Shown in pieces: positions 28,329 to 38,156 of a DNA stretch of 64,000 nt (position 1 is its first letter; each line of letters opens with the position of its first letter). Position numbers and translations under genes: made by a program. This DNA is from Breznakibacter sp047600785 (GTDB lineage Bacteria; Bacteroidota; Bacteroidia; Bacteroidales; Marinilabiliaceae): assembly GCA_047600785.1 (NCBI GenBank), contig JASGKH010000001.1, forward strand, positions 310,001 to 374,000, read 5' to 3'. A model generated the notes under the pieces. It saw only the letters and a list, made by a program, of their open reading frames with translations, did no database searches and was not told the origin of the DNA.

Positions 28329-28364
28329 AAAAAGAACAAAGGGCAGGATATTTTTAGCCTGCCC
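28329..28364 (-). terminator. terminator of the GH28 gene
   Basis: GGGCAGG (28341-28347) pairs with CCTGCCC (28358-28364); on the minus strand the hairpin is followed by a T-rich stretch (TTTGTTCTTTTT). Confidence 0.7.
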
Positions 28365-28394
28365 TTGCCTTATTTCGATAATCATTTTCATACA

Positions 28395-30098
28395 TTATTT
28401 CATCATTTCCGATTGGTTTACATCGGGCGCAATGGCAATGCGTGAAGTATCGACATTGGAAGGCAATTGTACCTGAGAGGTCCGGCTGCCACTGATCGCT
28501 ATGGCAGTAGTCGTTTCATCAGGACTTTTGAAGCCGTCGATATGAAAGTTCTTTACGTTTTTAAGGACCAATGGTGCACCTTCAGCAGGAGTAATGTGTA
28601 CGTTTCTTAAGTTGATATTGGTCGATTCCGAAAATTCGGCTCCAAAATATGCGGTAACCGATACGTTTTCGATATTGATGTTGTCGATGGGCATTTCGGG
28701 TATACCGTTAAAGAACATGGCGCGGCGTGCATTGCGCGATGTAATATCTTTAAAATAGATATTCCTGAATGCGGGGGTTTCATCGGTCACTGCCGGAATT
28801 CTCTCGTCAGAGGATGAGGATTCATCACCGTCCTCCAATACTTCAACTGCCGACTTGCCGCCATAAAACAGGTCGAAGAGAAATGAGTCGGTGGTAATAT
28901 CGACCATGCTCACATTCGACACGTAAATGTTCTCGACCACGCCACCCCGGCCGCGACGGCTTTTGAACCTTAGCCCCACATCGGTCCCCAGGAACGAACA
29001 GTTGGAGAGCTGGATGTTTTTGACCCCGCCCGACATTTCACTGCCGACGACAAAACCTCCGTGCCCTTTGAATACCGTACAATTGTCAATGATTACATTT
29101 TCGCAAGGGCGAGCCCTATGGCGTCCATCCTCGTCCTTGCCCGATTTGATGCAAATGCCGTCGTCGCCCACGTCAAAAGTGCTGTTGACGATGATGGCAT
29201 TTTTACATGACTCAAGGTCAAGGCCATCGCCATTTTGTGCAAACTGGGGGTTGCGTACCTGTATGTTATCGATGATCACGTTCTCGCACATCAATGGATG
29301 GAGGTTCCAGCTGGGTGAGTTTTGGAAAAGTACACCTTGCAGGTACAGGTTTTTACATTCGATAAAACTGACCATTACAGGACGAAGAAAATCCTTTACT
29401 TCGTTCCACTCTTCATCGGTTTTAAGTTGCCGGGGCACGTTCATATCGGCAAGCTGGTCGCCCCTCAATGATTTCTCGGAGGGGAACCAATAGTCGTCTC
29501 TTTTTAATACCCCGCCCGAAGCCACTACTTTTTTCCAGTAGCTTTCGGTGACTTTTTGCTTTTTCAATGGGCGCCATGCTTGTCCATTGCCATCAATGCT
29601 GCCTTCGCCTGTGATCGCGATGTTCTCAAGGTTACGTCCCGAAATGGGTGATTGGCAACGCCGTGTATCCAACCCTTCGAACACGGTGGAAACCAAAGGA
29701 TAGTCGTCAAAATTGGGAGTGAAAAGGATGACAGCTCCCTTTTGCAAATGTAGGTTGATATGACTTTTAAATATGATAGGTCCAGTGAACCAAATGCCTT
29801 GGGGCACCACCAATGTACCGCCGCCTTTTTGTGAGAGGGCCTCAAATGCATCGGCAAATGCCTGGGTGTTGATGGTTTTTCCGTCGCCCACCGCATTGAA
29901 ATCGACGATAGACACTTGGTTGCCGGGAAATATGGGGACATCGATTTTGGACATTTCAAATGGCAGGTCCTGATAGAGATAATCAAACCGGTATGCATTT
30001 TTTGCATCGTTTTTTGGGGTGCACGAAGCGAGTAGCAATAAAGAAAGGCAGCTAAAGAGGCACTTTGTTTTGTTTAAAACGATTTTGGCCATGGTCAT
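28395..30098 (-). CDS. glycoside hydrolase family 28 lipoprotein (polygalacturonase-like)
   Basis: 567-aa right-handed beta-helix enzyme of family GH28, whose members hydrolyse polygalacturonan, rhamnogalacturonan or related uronic-acid glycans. The signal peptide ends in the lipobox LLLASC (Cys26), so it is a lipoprotein. The start FNAVGDGKTINTQAFADAFE is the common GH28 N-terminal motif. The catalytic set is visible: NGDGLD near residue 289, VGDDGICIKSG with the two Asp near 313, GHGGFVVGSEMSGG with the His near 347, and RFKSRRGRGG near 377. No SusC/SusD pair is adjacent, so this is an orphan enzyme. A strong terminator follows. Substrate cannot be decided from the sequence. Confidence 0.92.
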   Translation of the reverse strand: MTMAKIVLNKTKCLFSCLSLLLLASCTPKNDAKNAYRFDYLYQDLPFEMSKIDVPIFPGNQVSIVDFNAVGDGKTINTQAFADAFEALSQKGGGTLVVPQGIWFTGPIIFKSHINLHLQKGAVILFTPNFDDYPLVSTVFEGLDTRRCQSPISGRNLENIAITGEGSIDGNGQAWRPLKKQKVTESYWKKVVASGGVLKRDDYWFPSEKSLRGDQLADMNVPRQLKTDEEWNEVKDFLRPVMVSFIECKNLYLQGVLFQNSPSWNLHPLMCENVIIDNIQVRNPQFAQNGDGLDLESCKNAIIVNSTFDVGDDGICIKSGKDEDGRHRARPCENVIIDNCTVFKGHGGFVVGSEMSGGVKNIQLSNCSFLGTDVGLRFKSRRGRGGVVENIYVSNVSMVDITTDSFLFDLFYGGKSAVEVLEDGDESSSSDERIPAVTDETPAFRNIYFKDITSRNARRAMFFNGIPEMPIDNINIENVSVTAYFGAEFSESTNINLRNVHITPAEGAPLVLKNVKNFHIDGFKSPDETTTAIAISGSRTSQVQLPSNVDTSRIAIAPDVNQSEMMK

Positions 30099-30139
30099 AT
30101 GAGATATTTAATTTGTTTTCGTCCCAAGAGTGTCCGTTA

Positions 30140-30148
30140 ACAAAAATA
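30140..30148 (-). promoter_or_regulatory. -7 promoter element of the GH28 gene
   Basis: Minus-strand TATTTTTGT fits TAnnTTTGY, 42 bp upstream of the start codon. No well-spaced TTTG box is seen. Confidence 0.4.
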
Positions 30149-30446
30149 GCTGGCCTAGTCGACATCAAGGTGTCAAAATATTCTTTTTAGGCACGATAAA
30201 TTGACCGAATCAATGTGGACGTGTAGTTTTTGTTTGTACGGTTGTAAAAATTGATCGGGAGGTCGCAACTAAAATGATTTTTTCACGATTTGTGGTTGCA
30301 TGAGAGTTGCACCATCAATAATTTCTTACTTTTATCATTTTTCAAATTCGGAAAATTAAAGAGCGAGCATGATTCGCTGAATCTTAAATATGGGATGGTA
30401 ACTCCATTGTACGTTCCATTCTGGTTTATTTTAAAATTAGTTGCAA
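30149..30446. other. divergent intergenic region between GH28 and the M28 peptidase
   Basis: About 300 bp without a supported gene. It must hold the start region of both divergent genes; apart from the GH28 -7 element I see no clear promoter or repeat. Confidence 0.35.
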
Positions 30447-31898
30447 ATGAAACCTGCCAACTTGTTCGTGATCCTGCTTTTTATTTTACCTATAGCTGTC
30501 TTTGGGCAAGATGTCGACATTCCGGAGAAAGCGTTGAAGCATATTCGGGAAAGAGATTTGAGGTCGACCATGTCGGTATTGACTTCCGAGCGGTTGGAGG
30601 GCCGGGCTACCGGACAACCGGGGGCTGACAAAGCAGCCGATTATATTGCAGGCCGTTTTTCGAAGCTGGGTCTCCAGCCTTTTGAAAACGGCAGTTATTT
30701 CCAAACATTCAATATGTGGGGAACTCAATATGGGATGGCCGAAATTTTGGTTAACGGAAACCGCATTGTGGGTGACACGGCCCTGTTCAATATTGGTACG
30801 GTGGCTCAAAACAATAAAATAACCAGGCAATTGGTGTTTGTGGGAAATGCCAATGATAGTTTGCTTGCCCGGATGGATTTGCAGGATAAAGTGGTGTTGG
30901 CCATGTTCGGTAATTTGAACCGTCGGTTGTCATTGGTTTCCAAATTGCAGAAAAAAGGAGTGTTTGCAGTTATTGGGTTTAATCCCGATAATGACGCACA
31001 ATATGATGAGGCCAAAAACGGGGCTCTTAAGCTAAGATCGTATGCATCGCTTTCAATGCGTAAACCCATTATTCAGGAGGAAGGATTGAAAATGGTCATT
31101 TTAAACAATACCCAATTGCCTGTACTGATCGGGAAATCGGCTTCAGAGCTTAAGCTATTGGCTGATCAGGTCGATCCTTCCCTCCCGCTTGGGGCGACCA
31201 TTGAGATGATTTTGCCCATGCACGAAGAAAATGCCGTGGCCAAAAACGTGATCGGTGTACTGAAAGGCTCAGATGTAGATGCGAAGCCTATTGCCGTCAC
31301 GGCCCATTACGATCATGTGGGGCGGCAGCCCGATGGCTCGGTCTGCTTGGGAGCTGATGACAACGCCAGTGGAGTATCGGTGGTACTGGAAGTGGCCGAG
31401 TCGTTTACCAAACTAAAAGAGAAGCCAAGCCACGATATCTACTTCATTGCGTTTACAGCTGAAGAATTAGGGCTTTATGGTTCGGCCTACTTTATGAAGG
31501 ACCGTAAACGCGACGATTTTTTTGCCAATATCAATATCGACATGATTGGACGTCAGGATACCCTTACCAAGGATAATTACGTTTATATTCTTGGTACCGA
31601 TAAGAAGCCCTGGGCGCACGAGCTCCACCAAAAGGCCAATGCGAAAACGGTCAACCTGAAACTTGATTACCATTATAACCAATCAACGGGCATGGGCAGT
31701 TACATGAACCGCAGTGATCATTTCCATTTTTATAAACTGGGTATCCCCGTCATTTCGTTTTTTAGCGGTTTGCACGACGATTACCATACACCTCGCGATA
31801 CAATGGACAAAATTAATTTCCCTCTGATGACCCAAAGGGCAAAGTTGGTGTTTGCCACGCTTTACATGCTCGACAACTACAACGGGCCTTTAAACTGA
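30447..31898 (+). CDS. M28-family metallopeptidase with PA domain
   Basis: 483-aa secreted zinc aminopeptidase-type protein. The signal peptide is MKPANLFVILLFILPIAVFG. A PA-type domain is inserted around residues 110-230. The M28 core begins at ITAHYDHVG (His near 285), then CLGADDNASGVSVVLEVAESF (Asp bridging the two zinc ions), FIAFTAEELGLYGSAYF (catalytic Glu-Glu near 337), INIDMIGR (Asp), and HDDYHTPRDTMDKI (second His). All metal ligands are present, so it should be active. The frame opens at a TTG (30441), but the ATG at 30447 starts the signal peptide. Role probably in extracellular protein or peptide breakdown. Confidence 0.93.
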   Translation: MKPANLFVILLFILPIAVFGQDVDIPEKALKHIRERDLRSTMSVLTSERLEGRATGQPGADKAADYIAGRFSKLGLQPFENGSYFQTFNMWGTQYGMAEILVNGNRIVGDTALFNIGTVAQNNKITRQLVFVGNANDSLLARMDLQDKVVLAMFGNLNRRLSLVSKLQKKGVFAVIGFNPDNDAQYDEAKNGALKLRSYASLSMRKPIIQEEGLKMVILNNTQLPVLIGKSASELKLLADQVDPSLPLGATIEMILPMHEENAVAKNVIGVLKGSDVDAKPIAVTAHYDHVGRQPDGSVCLGADDNASGVSVVLEVAESFTKLKEKPSHDIYFIAFTAEELGLYGSAYFMKDRKRDDFFANINIDMIGRQDTLTKDNYVYILGTDKKPWAHELHQKANAKTVNLKLDYHYNQSTGMGSYMNRSDHFHFYKLGIPVISFFSGLHDDYHTPRDTMDKINFPLMTQRAKLVFATLYMLDNYNGPLN

Positions 31899-31921
31899 AT
31901 CAAAATACAGTAACTAAATCC

Positions 31922-32821
31922 ATGAACGATTTGTTGGGCGGCCAGAAATCTCCTTACAGTAAACCTTCCGGGCAGTTGGTGTTTTTTTCGTTGTTGCTGG
32001 CATTGGGTTATCTGTTTGCCATATTTATCATGTCATCCATCGTGCCGTTTTTTCCCGGTGCATTTGGTGAAAACGGAGAGGTGGCGAGTGCATCTTATCT
32101 TCGGATTGCCCAGGTGATTCAATTTGCGGTGTTGATGTTTATGCCTGTCATGGTTTACATGAATACGGTTGCACCGATGGAAGATAAGGCTGCGTTTAAC
32201 CCTGCAGCGGACAACAGGCATTATGTTTGGGCCATTCTGGGATTTGCCGTTGCGTTGCCGTTTATCGATGAATTGGCAAATATTAACCGGATGATGGAGT
32301 TGCCCGGTTGGCTGGGCGGCATCCAAAAGTGGATGCAAGAGGGGGAGGCAACATCGGAACGTTTGATCAGGTTGATGCTGGAAACCAAAGTCCATTCGGC
32401 CGTTTTGCTGAACTTTGCCATCATGGTCGTAATGCCTGCTGTGTGCGAGGAGTTTTTGTTTCGTGGCGTATTGCAGCAAAAACTTACACAGATATGGAAG
32501 AATCCTTGGTGGGCCATTATCGCGACAGGATTCATCTTCAGTGCCATCCATTTTCAGTTCTTAACCTTCTTGCCCCGGTTCGTGCAAGGCATTGCATTAG
32601 GGTATCTTTTTTATGCAAGTGGCTCTATCTGGGTAGCCGTGGCGGCACATTTTGCCAATAATTTATTTGCATTGTTGTTTTATTACTATATCATGTTCAG
32701 GCACCCCGAGCTGGACCCGCAGAAGATAGACACTACCTCGGGCAATATGTGGATGGTTGTATCGTCAATGGTATTGGCCGTTTATTTTATTCAGAAAGTG
32801 AGGTTGGCTAAAAAGCCTTAG
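31922..32821 (+). CDS. CPBP-family intramembrane metalloprotease
   Basis: 299-aa membrane protein with about eight hydrophobic segments. The CPBP (CAAX/Rce1-type) motifs are clear: PAVCEEFLFRGVLQ (the EExxxR motif, near residue 175), SAIHFQFLTFLPRFVQGIALGYLFY (second motif, His near 203), and ANNLFALLF at the end of the third motif. It lies 23 bp after the M28 peptidase and is probably co-transcribed. Members are often linked to protein maturation or bacteriocin-type self-immunity; here no peptide gene is adjacent, so the function is open. Confidence 0.88.
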   Translation: MNDLLGGQKSPYSKPSGQLVFFSLLLALGYLFAIFIMSSIVPFFPGAFGENGEVASASYLRIAQVIQFAVLMFMPVMVYMNTVAPMEDKAAFNPAADNRHYVWAILGFAVALPFIDELANINRMMELPGWLGGIQKWMQEGEATSERLIRLMLETKVHSAVLLNFAIMVVMPAVCEEFLFRGVLQQKLTQIWKNPWWAIIATGFIFSAIHFQFLTFLPRFVQGIALGYLFYASGSIWVAVAAHFANNLFALLFYYYIMFRHPELDPQKIDTTSGNMWMVVSSMVLAVYFIQKVRLAKKP

Positions 32822-32822
32822 T

Positions 32823-33533
32823 TTATTCGTTTGATTCGACAAGCTCCTTTTCGTTTCGGCGGAAGAAATAGACAATCCCAAACTCGGTACATACATTCCG
32901 GCGTCTTTCCGGCTCAAGGTCAGCAAATTTTGCTTCCACGTCGTTCCATACCGCCACGATGAGATTATCGGCCTTTTCGCGCAAATGGGCAACTTTGTCG
33001 AGGTTTCGTTGTGTGATGGTTAATAGGTCTTTATGTGAGTTGTAGGCCTCTACGAATCGTTCGTATTTTACTTTTACCATGGCGATGCCGGGATTATAAA
33101 TCCGGGTTCCGCCCTGGGCCATTCGGTTTTCTTCACCTTTAATCACTTTTTCGCCCCATTCGAGCAATTGTTGTTCGGTGCCTAAATCGGGAATGCTTTT
33201 TTCGTGCTCGTTTAAGCCAAGAAGTGAACGCGAGGCAGATTTTAATTCTCCGCGTTGAATACAAAACGTTAACACTTGGATAAAGTGTGACACGTACAAA
33301 CGGGCCATTTTAAATTGTTCGAGTAGATGTTTTCCCGCAACTGCCTGTTTGTTTTTGGTAAGCGTGTATTGGTTGACTGATTGTAGAAAAATCGGATAAA
33401 ATGCCTGCAGTTCCAAAAATGTTTTTTGTGCAAAGGGCATATCTGCAGGCGATTTGCCCGCAGCTTTGTTCAAGGCTGCCTGCATTGCCCTAAGTCTTGC
33501 TTGGTCTGTGTTAGGAAGTCTTCTATACGGCAT
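32823..33533 (-). CDS. conserved hypothetical protein, Bacteroidota type
   Basis: 236-aa soluble, mostly alpha-helical protein with many charged residues and no signal peptide. I recognise no domain. Features: the start MPYRRLPNTDQARLRAMQ, long helices through most of the length, and the C-terminal NVCTEFGIVYFFRRNEKEL. Its stop is convergent with the CPBP gene, with one base between. No terminator lies between the two convergent genes, so they may share overlapping 3' ends. Function unknown. Confidence 0.7.
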   Translation of the reverse strand: MPYRRLPNTDQARLRAMQAALNKAAGKSPADMPFAQKTFLELQAFYPIFLQSVNQYTLTKNKQAVAGKHLLEQFKMARLYVSHFIQVLTFCIQRGELKSASRSLLGLNEHEKSIPDLGTEQQLLEWGEKVIKGEENRMAQGGTRIYNPGIAMVKVKYERFVEAYNSHKDLLTITQRNLDKVAHLREKADNLIVAVWNDVEAKFADLEPERRRNVCTEFGIVYFFRRNEKELVESNE

Positions 33534-33603
33534 TTTCGATCGATTTTTTTAACACATGGAAGCCGAATATATAAAAAAATGTAAGTAATTGCAAATCAAA
33601 ACG

Positions 33604-33631
33604 AAAAAAGCGGCCTTTTCAGGGCCGCTTT
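33604..33631 (-). terminator. terminator of the sdhCAB operon
   Basis: AAGCGGCC (33608-33615) pairs with GGCCGCTT (33623-33630); on the minus strand a run of T follows. It lies about 25 bp after the sdhB stop. Confidence 0.8.
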
Positions 33632-33654
33632 GCAATGATTATAACGTCTAAAAG

Positions 33655-34410
33655 TTAATCTTTCAGCTTTGCAGTGAGGAATTCACGGTTCAAGCGGGCA
33701 ATGTTTGACAGCGAAATACTTTTGGGGCATTCCACTTCGCAGGCACCGGTGTTGGTACAGTTTCCAAAGCCCAGTTCGTCCATTTTGGCAACCATGGCTT
33801 TGGCGCGACGTGTACCCTCTACACGGCCTTGTGGCAACAAAGCCAAGTGGCTCACCTTTGCGGACACGAACAACATGGCCGAACCGTTCTTACATGCAGC
33901 TACGCAAGCTCCGCAGCCAATGCACGAGGCGGCATCCATGGCCTCATCGGCATCTACCTTAGGAATGGGGATGGCGTTGGCATCGGGCACGCCACCGGTG
34001 CTCACTGACACGTAACCGCCGGCCGCGATGATTTGATCGAATGCAGAACGATTCACGATCAAATCTTTAATGATGGGGAAGCCTGCAGAACGCCAAGGTT
34101 CAATGGTGATGGTTTCACCGTCTTTGAATTTACGCATGTGCAACTGGCAGGTGGTCACATCGTCGTCAGGGCCATGGGGACGTCCGTTGATGTATAGCGA
34201 ACACATGCCGCAGATGCCCTCGCGGCAGTCATGGTCAAATGCCACGGGCTCCTTGCCTTCATTGACGAGCTGCTCGTTTAAGATGTCCATCATTTCGAGA
34301 AACGAGCTGTCTGTAGTGATGTTTTTAAGTTGGTAAGTTTCGAAACGGCCTTTTTCTTTGGGACCGTTTTGGCGCCAAACTTTAAGCGTGACGTTTATGA
34401 ATTTTTCCAT
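33655..34410 (-). CDS. sdhB: succinate dehydrogenase/fumarate reductase iron-sulfur subunit
   Basis: 251-aa iron-sulfur subunit that carries electrons between the flavoprotein and the membrane quinone site. The N-terminal ferredoxin domain has CREGICGMC and TTCQLH (2Fe-2S). The C-terminal domain has CIGCGACVAAC (4Fe-4S) and NCTNTGACEVECPKSI (3Fe-4S and last 4Fe-4S ligands). Longer spacing and the single cytochrome b partner place it in the type-B complex used by Bacteroidota, which can run as fumarate reductase or succinate dehydrogenase. Last gene of the sdhCAB operon, 23 bp after the flavoprotein. Confidence 0.95.
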   Translation of the reverse strand: MEKFINVTLKVWRQNGPKEKGRFETYQLKNITTDSSFLEMMDILNEQLVNEGKEPVAFDHDCREGICGMCSLYINGRPHGPDDDVTTCQLHMRKFKDGETITIEPWRSAGFPIIKDLIVNRSAFDQIIAAGGYVSVSTGGVPDANAIPIPKVDADEAMDAASCIGCGACVAACKNGSAMLFVSAKVSHLALLPQGRVEGTRRAKAMVAKMDELGFGNCTNTGACEVECPKSISLSNIARLNREFLTAKLKD

Positions 34411-34433
34411 TTTTGATCTCCTTTAAAAAGCCA

Positions 34434-36374
34434 TTACTTATAATTACGCTGAATCATTTTTACGTTTTCGTAAACCAATTCCTCCTTGAGGAGTTCCGGA
34501 GCCTGGCTTTCGCCTTTGTATTCCCAGCAGCCCACGTAGGCGAATTTATCGTCCTGGCGCAAAGCTTCGCCCTCTTCAGTTTGGTACTCTTCACGGAAGT
34601 GCCCGCCGCACGACTCTTCGCGGTTCAGCGCGTCGCGGGCCATCAGGTTACCGATTTCGAGGAAGTCGGCCAAGCGGCTTGCTTTTTCAAGTTCGATGTT
34701 CATCCCTTCTAAAGTACCGGGGATCCGTAAGTTGGTCCAAAACTCTTTCTTGAGGGCTTCGATCTTTTCGATGGCTTGTTGCAGGCCTCCTTTGTTGCGC
34801 GCCATGCCCACAAAATCCCACATAATAAGGCCAAGTTCTTTGTGGATGCTATCTACCGAACGCTTACCTTTAATATTTATCAGTTTTTCGAAACGGGCTT
34901 TCACCTCTTTTTCGGCAGCCTCGAATTCGGGCTCTTTGGTGGTCATGCGTGGGACTGAAATATCGTCGGCCAAATAGTTTTGGATGGTATATGGCAATAC
35001 AAAGTAACCATCGGCCAAACCTTGCATCAGGGCTGAAGCTCCCAAACGGTTGGCACCGTGGTCGGAGAAGTTGGCTTCGCCGCAACAGAATAATCCGGGG
35101 ATAGTGGTTTGCAACTCGTAATCGACCCAAACACCGCCCATGGTATAGTGGATGGCAGGATAGATCATCATTGGGGTTTCGTAGGGGTTCTCATCCACGA
35201 TTTTTTCATACATCTGAAACAAGTTGCCATAACGTGCTTCGATGGTTTTTTGTCCCAAACGTTCAATGGATGATTTAAAATCGAGGTACACGGCCAACCC
35301 GGTTGACCCAACACCGTAACCGGCGTCGCAACGTTCTTTGGCAGCGCGTGAGGCCACGTCACGAGGAACCAGGTTCCCGAAAGCTGGGTAGCGACGTTCC
35401 AAATAGTAATCGCGGTCTTCCTCTGCTATTTGGGTTGGTTTCAGTTTGCCGGCACGAATTGCTTCGGCATCTTCTTTTTTCTTCGGAACCCAAATGCGGC
35501 CATCGTTACGAAGCGATTCCGACATCAATGTCAATTTACTTTGGAATTCGCCATGAACGGGAATACAGGTGGGGTGGATTTGTGCATAGCAGGGGTTGGC
35601 AAATAGCGCGCCTTTGTAATAGGCTTTGATAGCGGCCGAACCATTCGAGCCCATTGCATTGGTCGATAAGAAGAATGTGTTGCCATAACCACCGGTGGCC
35701 AATACCACGGCGTGTCCAAAATGGCGTTGCAATTCGCCGGTCACCAGATCGCGGGCAATGATGCCACGGGCCTTGCCGTTCACAATTACAATGTCGACCA
35801 GTTCAGTGCGGGTATATAATTTCACGGTACCGGCATTTACCTGACGCATCAATGCCTGATAGGCCCCCAAAAGCAGCTGCTGGCCGGTTTGTCCTTTGGC
35901 ATAAAAGGTACGGCTCACTTGTGCACCGCCAAACGACCGGTTATCCAGCAATCCGCCGTATTCGCGGGCAAAGGGTACGCCTTGGGCCACGCATTGGTCG
36001 ATGATGCTATTGCTCACTTCGGCCAAACGATGAACGTTGGCTTCGCGCGCCCGGTAGTCACCGCCTTTAATGGTATCGTAAAACAAACGGAAAACCGAGT
36101 CGCCATCGTTGGGATAGTTTTTTGCGGCATTGATCCCCCCTTGTGCGGCAATTGAGTGCGCACGACGGGGCGAATCCTGTATGGTGAAGTTTTTCACGTT
36201 AAAGCCCATTTCACCAAGCGAGGCAGCTGCCGATGCGCCTGCCAAGCCGGTACCCACCACGATTACATCAAGTTTTCGTTTGTTGGCGGGGTTCACCAAT
36301 TTTTGGTGGTTTTTATAATTGGTCCATTTTTGGGCCAAAGGGCCCTCGGGAATCCTAGCATTCAACTTAGTCAT
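34434..36374 (-). CDS. sdhA: succinate dehydrogenase/fumarate reductase flavoprotein subunit
   Basis: 646-aa catalytic flavoprotein. The FAD-binding motif is VIVVGTGLAGASAAASLGEMG (near residue 40). RRAHSIAAQGGINAAK carries the histidine that binds FAD covalently (near 72). HPTCIPVHG and the Arg-containing GANRLGASALMQG segments belong to the dicarboxylate site. The C-terminal part (RDALNREESCGGHFREEYQ) is also typical. It catalyses the interconversion of succinate and fumarate at the cytoplasmic face and links to energy conservation through sdhB and sdhC. It lies 24 bp downstream of sdhC. Confidence 0.96.
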   Translation of the reverse strand: MTKLNARIPEGPLAQKWTNYKNHQKLVNPANKRKLDVIVVGTGLAGASAAASLGEMGFNVKNFTIQDSPRRAHSIAAQGGINAAKNYPNDGDSVFRLFYDTIKGGDYRAREANVHRLAEVSNSIIDQCVAQGVPFAREYGGLLDNRSFGGAQVSRTFYAKGQTGQQLLLGAYQALMRQVNAGTVKLYTRTELVDIVIVNGKARGIIARDLVTGELQRHFGHAVVLATGGYGNTFFLSTNAMGSNGSAAIKAYYKGALFANPCYAQIHPTCIPVHGEFQSKLTLMSESLRNDGRIWVPKKKEDAEAIRAGKLKPTQIAEEDRDYYLERRYPAFGNLVPRDVASRAAKERCDAGYGVGSTGLAVYLDFKSSIERLGQKTIEARYGNLFQMYEKIVDENPYETPMMIYPAIHYTMGGVWVDYELQTTIPGLFCCGEANFSDHGANRLGASALMQGLADGYFVLPYTIQNYLADDISVPRMTTKEPEFEAAEKEVKARFEKLINIKGKRSVDSIHKELGLIMWDFVGMARNKGGLQQAIEKIEALKKEFWTNLRIPGTLEGMNIELEKASRLADFLEIGNLMARDALNREESCGGHFREEYQTEEGEALRQDDKFAYVGCWEYKGESQAPELLKEELVYENVKMIQRNYK

Positions 36375-36398
36375 GTCTTCTACTATTTTTCGGGATTA

Positions 36399-37097
36399 TC
36401 ATTGGAAGAACAAATATTGGCCTACTGCAATCACTGAAAATCCGATTCCAATGAACCAAGCCAGGAACGAACCAAGACAACTCAAGCGTTTGCGCCAGAT
36501 TTCGTTGCTAAAGCCAATGGTTTGGAACGCAGACCAAAAGCCGTGGCTTAGATGGAACGACAGACCCAATGAGCCAATGATGTAAACGATCACAATCCAC
36601 AGTTCGCCAAAAGTTGCATTGACCAATGCGTATGCATTTTCGACTTTGGTCTCCACTCCGCCGATTTCAATGATTTTTTCTGTCAGCAAACCGTCACCGG
36701 TGATTTTCATCTTTACCCAAAAGTGGGCAAGGTGAAGGATTAAGAACGCCAACACGGTCAACCCCAGCACCCACATGTTTTTGGAGGACCAGGATACGTG
36801 TGTGGTGTTATTGCCCGAAGCATACCTTACGGAGCCACGTGCTTTGCGGTTTTGGGCAGTCAGCAATCCGGCATAAACGATATGCACCAAAAAGCCAATG
36901 GCCAAAACAGGCTCTACCACCTTGATCAACGGATTGGTCGCCATGAAATGTGCGGCAGCATTGAACATGTTGCCTTCATCGGGGATCAGAAGAAAAGAGT
37001 TAAGCGTCAAGTGGATCAGCAGGAATGAAACCAAGAACAGTCCTGAGAGACTCATGATTAACTTTTTTCCGATCGAGGAACAAAACAAATTGCTCAT
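36399..37097 (-). CDS. sdhC: succinate dehydrogenase/fumarate reductase cytochrome b subunit
   Basis: 232-aa membrane anchor with five transmembrane helices and haem-binding histidines, as in the type-B complexes with a single subunit. MSNLFCSSIGKKLIMSLSGLFLVSFLLIHLTLN is the first helix, with His in LLIHLTLN. VHIVYAGLLTA, LTVLAFLILHLAHFWVK and SLGLSFHLSHGFWSAFQ carry the other candidate haem ligands. The open frame extends upstream to 37169, but the Met at 37097 starts the conserved protein. It lies downstream of a near-consensus promoter. Confidence 0.93.
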   Translation of the reverse strand: MSNLFCSSIGKKLIMSLSGLFLVSFLLIHLTLNSFLLIPDEGNMFNAAAHFMATNPLIKVVEPVLAIGFLVHIVYAGLLTAQNRKARGSVRYASGNNTTHVSWSSKNMWVLGLTVLAFLILHLAHFWVKMKITGDGLLTEKIIEIGGVETKVENAYALVNATFGELWIVIVYIIGSLGLSFHLSHGFWSAFQTIGFSNEIWRKRLSCLGSFLAWFIGIGFSVIAVGQYLFFQ

Positions 37098-37147
37098 AGG
37101 AAAATTTTTAGTGTTATAATCAGTTATTGTGGTTTTTCTTGATGGTT

Positions 37148-37180
37148 GCAAATGTAGGTGGCAAAACAAACAACCCCAAA
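37148..37180 (-). promoter_or_regulatory. promoter of sdhCAB
   Basis: Minus-strand TTTG (37177-37180), a 20-nt spacer, TACATTTGC (37148-37156), a near-perfect Bacteroidota promoter about 50 bp before the sdhC start. Confidence 0.7.
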
Positions 37181-37391
37181 AATTAATTAAAGAAATTTTT
37201 CAATTTTGACCCGTTCTATTTAAGGATTAAATTATCCTTAAAAATGGTTAAAAACCAGGAGCGGAATATTTAAAAATGTGATTTTTTCACTGTTTTTTGG
37301 TAGGTTACGGCAGCGGTTTCATATTTAAACGATGGTTCAATGGCCGTGAAAGGAGGTGTTTGGAACCAAACAATGGTCTAGAATATACGGA

Positions 37392-38156
37392 ATGGGACAA
37401 GAATTACATTATACAATTAGTGGCAAAGGGACCACGATCTTGTTTTTGCACGGCTATTGCGACAATAGCTTGGTGTGGGCCCCGGTTATTGAACAACTAC
37501 ATGGATTTAGAACTATAGCTGTCGATTTGCCCGGGCATGGCCAATCAAGGGCTGTCGATATAAATTGTTCATTCGCCGAAATCAGTGAAGCAGTTTTTCA
37601 TATTGTACAAAACCATAATATCGACAAGCTGACATTGGTCGGCCATTCAATGGGAGGGTATGTGGCGGTGGCGTTTGCCAAACTTTATCCCCATTTGGTG
37701 GAACGGATATTTTTAGTGCATTCACATCCATTGGCCGATAGCATGGAACGAAAGTCCCAGCGTCAAAAAGAAATCAGGTTGGTTGAAAACGGAAAGTTGC
37801 CGTTGCTACTTCACATGCAAACGAAAAGCAGGTTTGGCGGGACTGCATTGGTACAAACTTTAAAATCTCAGTTGGCCCCTATCGCGACATGCACCACCGA
37901 CGCGGGGGCATTGTGGGCGCTGACGGCAATGATGGGGCGCGAAAACAATGCCGGGTGGCTGGCTGGATGCGGAATCCCTTTCGTATGTGCGCTTTCTCCA
38001 TGCGATGTAAAAATCGATTACCGGGCGGTTACCGAATGGGTGGCATCGACCGGGCATGGGCAAGTGGCTGATTTCAATAATAGCAGGCATATGTGCTTTT
38101 GGGAAGAACCTGAATTGTTTTTGAAAACGTTGTTGCATTCCGTAACCGGCAAATGA
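37392..38156 (+). CDS. alpha/beta hydrolase
   Basis: 254-aa alpha/beta-fold hydrolase with no signal peptide. The oxyanion loop is LFLHGYCDN (near residue 20), the strand-helix motif is VDLPGHGQSRA, the nucleophile elbow is VGHSMGGY (Ser near residue 83), a cap domain lies around residues 110-200, and the catalytic Asp and His are probably in LSPCDVKIDY and NSRHMCFWE. The open frame begins at 37356, but the ATG at 37392 begins the typical short N-terminus (MGQELHYTISGKG). Substrate unknown; single gene between sdhCAB and the PBP gene. Confidence 0.85.
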   Translation: MGQELHYTISGKGTTILFLHGYCDNSLVWAPVIEQLHGFRTIAVDLPGHGQSRAVDINCSFAEISEAVFHIVQNHNIDKLTLVGHSMGGYVAVAFAKLYPHLVERIFLVHSHPLADSMERKSQRQKEIRLVENGKLPLLLHMQTKSRFGGTALVQTLKSQLAPIATCTTDAGALWALTAMMGRENNAGWLAGCGIPFVCALSPCDVKIDYRAVTEWVASTGHGQVADFNNSRHMCFWEEPELFLKTLLHSVTGK